Made by a program: the position numbers and the translations under genes. 64,000 bases of DNA from Metapseudomonas sp043392685 (GTDB taxonomy: Bacteria > Pseudomonadota > Gammaproteobacteria > Pseudomonadales > Pseudomonadaceae): assembly GCA_043392685.1 (NCBI GenBank), contig JBHZGM010000022.1. One strand, given 5' to 3'. Positions 60,333-64,000 of this stretch are shown in pieces. The notes beneath the pieces are model-generated. The model saw only the letters and a list, made by a program, of their open reading frames with translations, was not told the DNA's origin and did no database searches. The first letter of the stretch is position 1; each line of letters starts with the position of its first letter.

Positions 60333-62393
60333 TCACACCGCCTCGGGGCGTTTCAGCACCAGGGTGAGGATGTCGTAGCTGGCGACCAGTTCGCCGTTCT
60401 GGTTGGTCACTTCCACGTCCCAGGCCACCACGCCTTGCGGCTCGCCCTTCGGGCTCTTCTTGCCCTGGTCGATCTTGCGCTTGCAGGTCAGGCGCGCCTG
60501 GATGGTGTCGCCGATACCCACCGGGGTGATGAAGCGCAGGCTATCCAGGCCGTAGTTGGCCAGTACCGGGCCGGGGGCCGGGGAGACGAACAGGCCGGCG
60601 GCGGCCGACAGCACGAAGTAGCCGTGGGCGATGCGCTTGCCGAACTGGGATTCCCTGGCGGCCAGTTCGTCGAAGTGCATGTAGAAGTGATCGCCCGACA
60701 GGCAGCCGAAGTTGACGATGTCGGCTTCGGTCACGGTGCGGCGGTGGGTCAGCAGGGATTCGCCGATCTGCAGCTCGTCGAAGTAGCGGCGGAACGGGTG
60801 AACTTCAGTTTCGACCACCTTGGCGCCACGCACGTATTCGCGGGTCACGGCGGCCAGCATGGTGGGCGAACCCTGGACAGCGGTGCGCTGCAGGTAGTGT
60901 TTCACCGCGCGCAGGCCGCCCAGTTCTTCACCGCCACCGGCGCGGCCGGGACCGCCGTGCTTGAGCACCGGCAGGGGCGAGCCGTGGCCGGTGGATTCGG
61001 CGGCGGACTCGCGGTCGAGGATGTGCAGGCGGCCGTGCAGGGCGGCGGCTTGCGGCACCACGCGGGCGGCCACTTGCGGGTCCTTGGTGACCAGGCTGGC
61101 CACCAGGCTGCCCTTGCCACGGGCGGCCAGGGCGATGGCTTCGTCGATGTCGTCGTAGGCCATCAGGGTGCTCACCGGGCCGAAGGCCTCGATGTCGTGG
61201 GCGCCGCCTTCGGCATGCGGGTCGCGGGAGCGCAGCAGGGTCGGGGCGAAGAAGGCGCCTTCGTTCACGCCTTCGCCGCGCGGTGCGAAACCGTCACGGG
61301 CACCGAACAGCAGGTCGCTGCTGGCAAGCAGGGCTTCCAGGCGCTCAGTCACGTCGGCCTGCTGCGCGTGGGAGGCCAGGGCGCCCATCTTCACGCCTTC
61401 CACGGCCGGGTCGCCGACCACCACCTTGGACAGGCGGTCACGCAGGCGTTCGGCCACGGCGTCGATGTGACGGGCCGGGACAATGGCACGGCGGATGGCG
61501 GTGCACTTCTGGCCAGCCTTGACGGTCATCTCGCGGGCCACTTCCTTGACGAAGAGGTCGAACTCCGGATCGTCCGGGGTGATTTCCGGGGCGAGGATGG
61601 CGCAGTTCAGCGAGTCCGCTTCGGCGTTGAAGGGCACCGAGTTGCGTACCAGGTTGGCGTTCACCCGCAGCTTGGCGGCGGTGTCGGCGGAACCGGTGAA
61701 GGTGACCACGTCCTGGCCTTGCAGGCGGTCCAGCAGATCGCCGGTGCCGCCGATGATCAGTTGCAGGCTGCCTTCCGGGAGCAGGCCGGATTCATGCATC
61801 AGGCGCACGGCGGCTTCGGTCAGGTAGCTGGTGGCGGTGGCCGGCTTGACGATGCAGGGCATGCCGGCGAGGAAGCTGGGGGCGAACTTTTCCAGCATCC
61901 CCCAGATGGGGAAGTTGAAGGCGTTGATGTGCACGGCCAGGCCGCCACGGGGTACCAGGATATGGGTGCCGGCGAAGGTGCCCTGCTTGCCGAGCGGCAT
62001 GGCCGGGCCTTCGTGGACGATGTTGCCCGACGGCAGCTCGCGGGCGCCGACGCCGGCGTAGCTGAACAGGGTGGCGGCGCCGCCCTCGATGTCGATCCAG
62101 CTGTCGGCGCGGGTGGCGCCACTGTGGCGGGACAGCGTGTAGAGCTGTTCCTTGTGTTCGGTCAGGTACAGCGCCAGGGCCTTGAGGCGCGCCGCGCGCT
62201 GCTGGAAGTCCATGGCCATGAGGCTGGCGATACCGCGCTTGCGGCCATGTTCGACGGCTTCGGAGAAGTCCAGGGTTTCCTCGTGGGTGCGGAAGAGGGT
62301 GCTGCCGTCGATGGCGCTGCGCAGTGCCTGGGAACCATGCTGGCCGATCCAGCGGCCGCCGATGAAGCTTTGCAGCGTGGGGGCGTTACTCAT
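60333..62393 (-). CDS. paaZ: Oxepin-CoA hydrolase / 3-oxo-5,6-dehydrosuberyl-CoA semialdehyde dehydrogenase PaaZ
   Basis: A 686-residue bifunctional enzyme of aerobic phenylacetate breakdown. The N-terminal aldehyde dehydrogenase domain (about 1-520) contains HINAFNFPIWGMLEKFAPSF and VTFTGSADTAAKL. The C-terminal MaoC-like hydratase domain (about 540-680) contains FGCLSGDHFYMHFDELAARE with catalytic Asp and His. It opens the oxepin-CoA ring and oxidises the aldehyde formed. The start MSNAPTLQSF at 62393 has GGAG upstream. It is the last gene of the unit seen here. Confidence 0.93.
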   Translation of the reverse strand: MSNAPTLQSFIGGRWIGQHGSQALRSAIDGSTLFRTHEETLDFSEAVEHGRKRGIASLMAMDFQQRAARLKALALYLTEHKEQLYTLSRHSGATRADSWIDIEGGAATLFSYAGVGARELPSGNIVHEGPAMPLGKQGTFAGTHILVPRGGLAVHINAFNFPIWGMLEKFAPSFLAGMPCIVKPATATSYLTEAAVRLMHESGLLPEGSLQLIIGGTGDLLDRLQGQDVVTFTGSADTAAKLRVNANLVRNSVPFNAEADSLNCAILAPEITPDDPEFDLFVKEVAREMTVKAGQKCTAIRRAIVPARHIDAVAERLRDRLSKVVVGDPAVEGVKMGALASHAQQADVTERLEALLASSDLLFGARDGFAPRGEGVNEGAFFAPTLLRSRDPHAEGGAHDIEAFGPVSTLMAYDDIDEAIALAARGKGSLVASLVTKDPQVAARVVPQAAALHGRLHILDRESAAESTGHGSPLPVLKHGGPGRAGGGEELGGLRAVKHYLQRTAVQGSPTMLAAVTREYVRGAKVVETEVHPFRRYFDELQIGESLLTHRRTVTEADIVNFGCLSGDHFYMHFDELAARESQFGKRIAHGYFVLSAAAGLFVSPAPGPVLANYGLDSLRFITPVGIGDTIQARLTCKRKIDQGKKSPKGEPQGVVAWDVEVTNQNGELVASYDILTLVLKRPEAV

Positions 62394-62445
62394 GAGGAAT
62401 TCTCCGTGCGGGGCCGGCGCAGAGCACCGGCGTTCATTCTTGGTT

Positions 62446-62502
62446 CGTAGGAGCGAGCTTGCTCGCGAATCTCGGTTGTTCGCGGGCAAGCCCGCTCCTA
62501 CA
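62446..62502. repeat. REP pair, CGTAGGAGC family
   Basis: The ends CGTAGGAGCGAGCTTGCTCG and CGGGCAAGCCCGCTCCTACA are inverted copies. It lies between the porin and paaZ genes on the same strand. It resembles the element at 20481-20536. Confidence 0.88.
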
Positions 62503-62513
62503 GGTTGGGGGCC

Positions 62514-63749
62514 TTACCAGAGGGCCAGGGTGTAGCCGAGGATCAGGCGGTTTTCATCGACGTCGGTCGTCAGTCCGTTACCGGAGCGGAATGTCACATT
62601 GCGCCAGCGCAGGCTCAGGCCCTTGAGGGCGCCGCTCTGGATCACATAGGCCAGGTCGCTGTCGCGTTCCCATTCCTCGCCATCGTCGCCGTTCGCGGTC
62701 TTCACGTTGCGGCCGTCGACGTAGCGGGTCATGAAGGTCAGGCCCGGGATGCCGAGGGTGGCGAAGTCGTAGTCGTAGCGCAGTTGCCAGGCGTCTTCCT
62801 CGGCGCGGGTGAAGGTGTTGAAGGTCACCAGGTTGACCACGTAGGGGTCGCCGCCATTGAGGAAGGGGAAGGCGCTGTCGCCGGACATGCGCTGGAACGC
62901 AACGCTGAACCGGTGGGCGCCCTTGCCTAGGCTGAACATGCCGTTGAAGTTGCGGTTGTCGATCTCCCCGGCGCGCTCGACGCCATCGCCGCGACTGTCG
63001 AAGTAGCGAATGTCGCTCTTCAGATTAAAGCCCTCGCCAAGCGGCAGCGTGTGCACCAGGCCGACGAACTGCTGGCGGTAGATGTCGTCCAGCAGGCCGT
63101 AGTAGTAGCTCACCGCCAGTTGCGGGTTGATGGCGTAGGTGCCGCCGGCGAAGTCGAAGGCATCGCTGGTGGCGGCGCCGTAACCGATGTCGTCGCGGCC
63201 GGAGGAGTCGCGCAGGTTGGTGCGGGTCAGGCGGCCGCCGTTGAAGGTCAGGCCGCTGATTTCCTGGCTGGTCAGCATGCCACCCTGGAAGGTGGAGGAG
63301 AGCAGCCGGGTGTCGTTGTAGGTCGCCACCGGCAGCAGCGGCTGCAGGGTGCCCAGGCGCAGCACGCTTTGCGAGGCGCGCAGCTTGGCGGTCAGGCCCA
63401 GCTCGCTGTAGTCGTCCACCGGTTCCTTCGACGCCGGGTCGAAGGGCAGCAGGCCGGTGCCACGGCGATCCGGGCTGGAGTCCAGCTTAACGCCCAGCTC
63501 GCCGATGGCATCCAGGCCGACGCCCACGGTGCCTTCGGTGAAGCCCGACTCGATGCGCGCGGTGAAGCCCTGGGCCCATTCCTCGGCCTTGGACTGGGGC
63601 GCGCCTGCCTGGCGGAAGTCGCGGTTGAGGTAGAAGTTGCGCAGCTCCAGGCTGCCTTTGCTGTCTTCGATGAAGCCTGCCAGGGCCGAAGTGGCGAAGG
63701 GCAGGGTGAGTGCCGCAAGGAGCGGCGCAACGGTACGGCTGTGGGTCAT
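62514..63749 (-). CDS. OprD-family porin (phenylacetate porin PhaK-like)
   Basis: A 411-residue outer-membrane porin of the OprD/OccK family. It has a signal peptide ending ATSALA, then FIEDSKGSLELRNFYLNRDF, the standard OprD mature start, and a C-terminal GYTLALW. Between paaZ and a solute symporter gene, it is the likely outer-membrane entry for phenylacetate, called PhaK in P. putida. The start MTHSRTV is chosen for the signal peptide; an ATG five codons earlier is possible. Confidence 0.88.
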   Translation of the reverse strand: MTHSRTVAPLLAALTLPFATSALAGFIEDSKGSLELRNFYLNRDFRQAGAPQSKAEEWAQGFTARIESGFTEGTVGVGLDAIGELGVKLDSSPDRRGTGLLPFDPASKEPVDDYSELGLTAKLRASQSVLRLGTLQPLLPVATYNDTRLLSSTFQGGMLTSQEISGLTFNGGRLTRTNLRDSSGRDDIGYGAATSDAFDFAGGTYAINPQLAVSYYYGLLDDIYRQQFVGLVHTLPLGEGFNLKSDIRYFDSRGDGVERAGEIDNRNFNGMFSLGKGAHRFSVAFQRMSGDSAFPFLNGGDPYVVNLVTFNTFTRAEEDAWQLRYDYDFATLGIPGLTFMTRYVDGRNVKTANGDDGEEWERDSDLAYVIQSGALKGLSLRWRNVTFRSGNGLTTDVDENRLILGYTLALW

Positions 63750-63782
63750 TGTTCTTGTATCCATCGTCCGGTTGTTCTGGGC

Positions 63783-64000
63783 TCAGTGGCGGCTGGCGGC
63801 GGCTGCGCCGATGCCGGTCATGGAGCGGATGAACTGGGCCAGGTAACGGCCACGTTCTTCCTTGGCACGCTCGGAAGCGTCGGTCACCGAGAACAGCCAG
63901 GCACTGAAGAAGGCCAGGCCCATGGAGAACAGCGCCGGGTTGGAGTAGGGGAACAGCGCCTGGTCGTGATGCATCACGTTGACCCAGACGGCGGGGCTCA
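63783..64000 (-). CDS. Sodium:solute symporter, C-terminal end (phenylacetate permease PhaJ/PaaL-like), partial
   Basis: The last 71 or so codons of an SSS-family symporter. The frame runs off the right edge without a start. SPAVWVNVMHHDQALFPYSN then PALFSMGLAFFSAWLFSVTD is the typical final helix and tail of the acetate-permease-like group. The gene next to it is the OprD-type porin, 33 bases downstream. In P. putida a permease of this family imports phenylacetate. Only the tail can be judged here. Confidence 0.82.
   Translation of the reverse strand, partial: SPAVWVNVMHHDQALFPYSNPALFSMGLAFFSAWLFSVTDASERAKEERGRYLAQFIRSMTGIGAAAASRH

Noticed and set aside
60156..62450. 764-codon plus-strand frame opposite paaZ
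   Set aside because: It begins inside a repeat element and is the antisense shadow of paaZ.

Overview
The window is a 64-kb stretch of the chromosome of a high-GC Pseudomonas, probably of the P. aeruginosa / P. resinovorans / P. alcaligenes side of the genus. The evidence is the full-length OprI lipoprotein, CysB, ThrH, LipA/LipH, TgpA, a PrrF small RNA and strong codon bias, all of Pseudomonas type. I see no rRNA, tRNA, insertion sequence, prophage or CRISPR array. Most of it is core genome; the mobile-looking sequence is confined to REP-type intergenic repeats.

Layout. 0-3.5 kb: a dctPQM TRAP transporter for C4-dicarboxylates with a consensus sigma-54 promoter and two upstream palindromes that look like activator sites. 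3.6-4.8 kb: a fusion of a membrane fatty-acid-hydroxylase domain with an SRPBCC domain. 4.8-10.3 kb: a complete siderophore surface-signalling locus (ECF sigma factor, FecR-type regulator, TonB receptor, PepSY membrane protein, small membrane protein). 10.5-13.4 kb: fadE and a small partner. 13.5-19.9 kb: a transglutaminase-like protein, the moxR-DUF58-tgpA operon, a CHAD protein and a thioesterase-like protein. 20-25 kb: an Mpo1-like protein, a chemoreceptor, tatD, mltF2 and a DoxX protein.

25-34.6 kb: the lipase locus lipA-lipH with a sigma-54 promoter, ligT, greB, a YbbAP-like ABC exporter next to the esterase gene tesA, then an L,D-transpeptidase convergent with oprI, whose product is the likely substrate for attachment to peptidoglycan. 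35-45.8 kb: housekeeping metabolism (DAHP synthase, panE-like reductase, nucleotidase, the sulfur genes cysB and cysH, thrH, pabB) mixed with small redox and PilZ proteins. 46-51 kb: a methyltransferase, a Tat-exported multicopper oxidase paired with a Sco-like copper protein, a lipoate-ligase-like protein and a PrrF iron-responsive sRNA with an overlapping Fur box and promoter. 51-60 kb: a DUF3422 protein, a porin-chemoreceptor pair, and an amidohydrolase-MFS operon divergent from a LysR regulator. 60-64 kb: part of a phenylacetate locus (paaZ, an OprD-type porin and the end of a solute symporter).

Iron is a common theme: the Fur-like site before the ECF sigma gene, the ECF-type promoter before the receptor, and PrrF all point to iron-limited expression. 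Two separate nutrient loci (dctPQM and lipA) carry good -24/-12 promoters. I found no clear new defence or mobile system. The items most worth follow-up are the hydroxylase-SRPBCC fusion, the dct promoter architecture, the lipase promoter, the nested REP elements and several small regulatory repeats.
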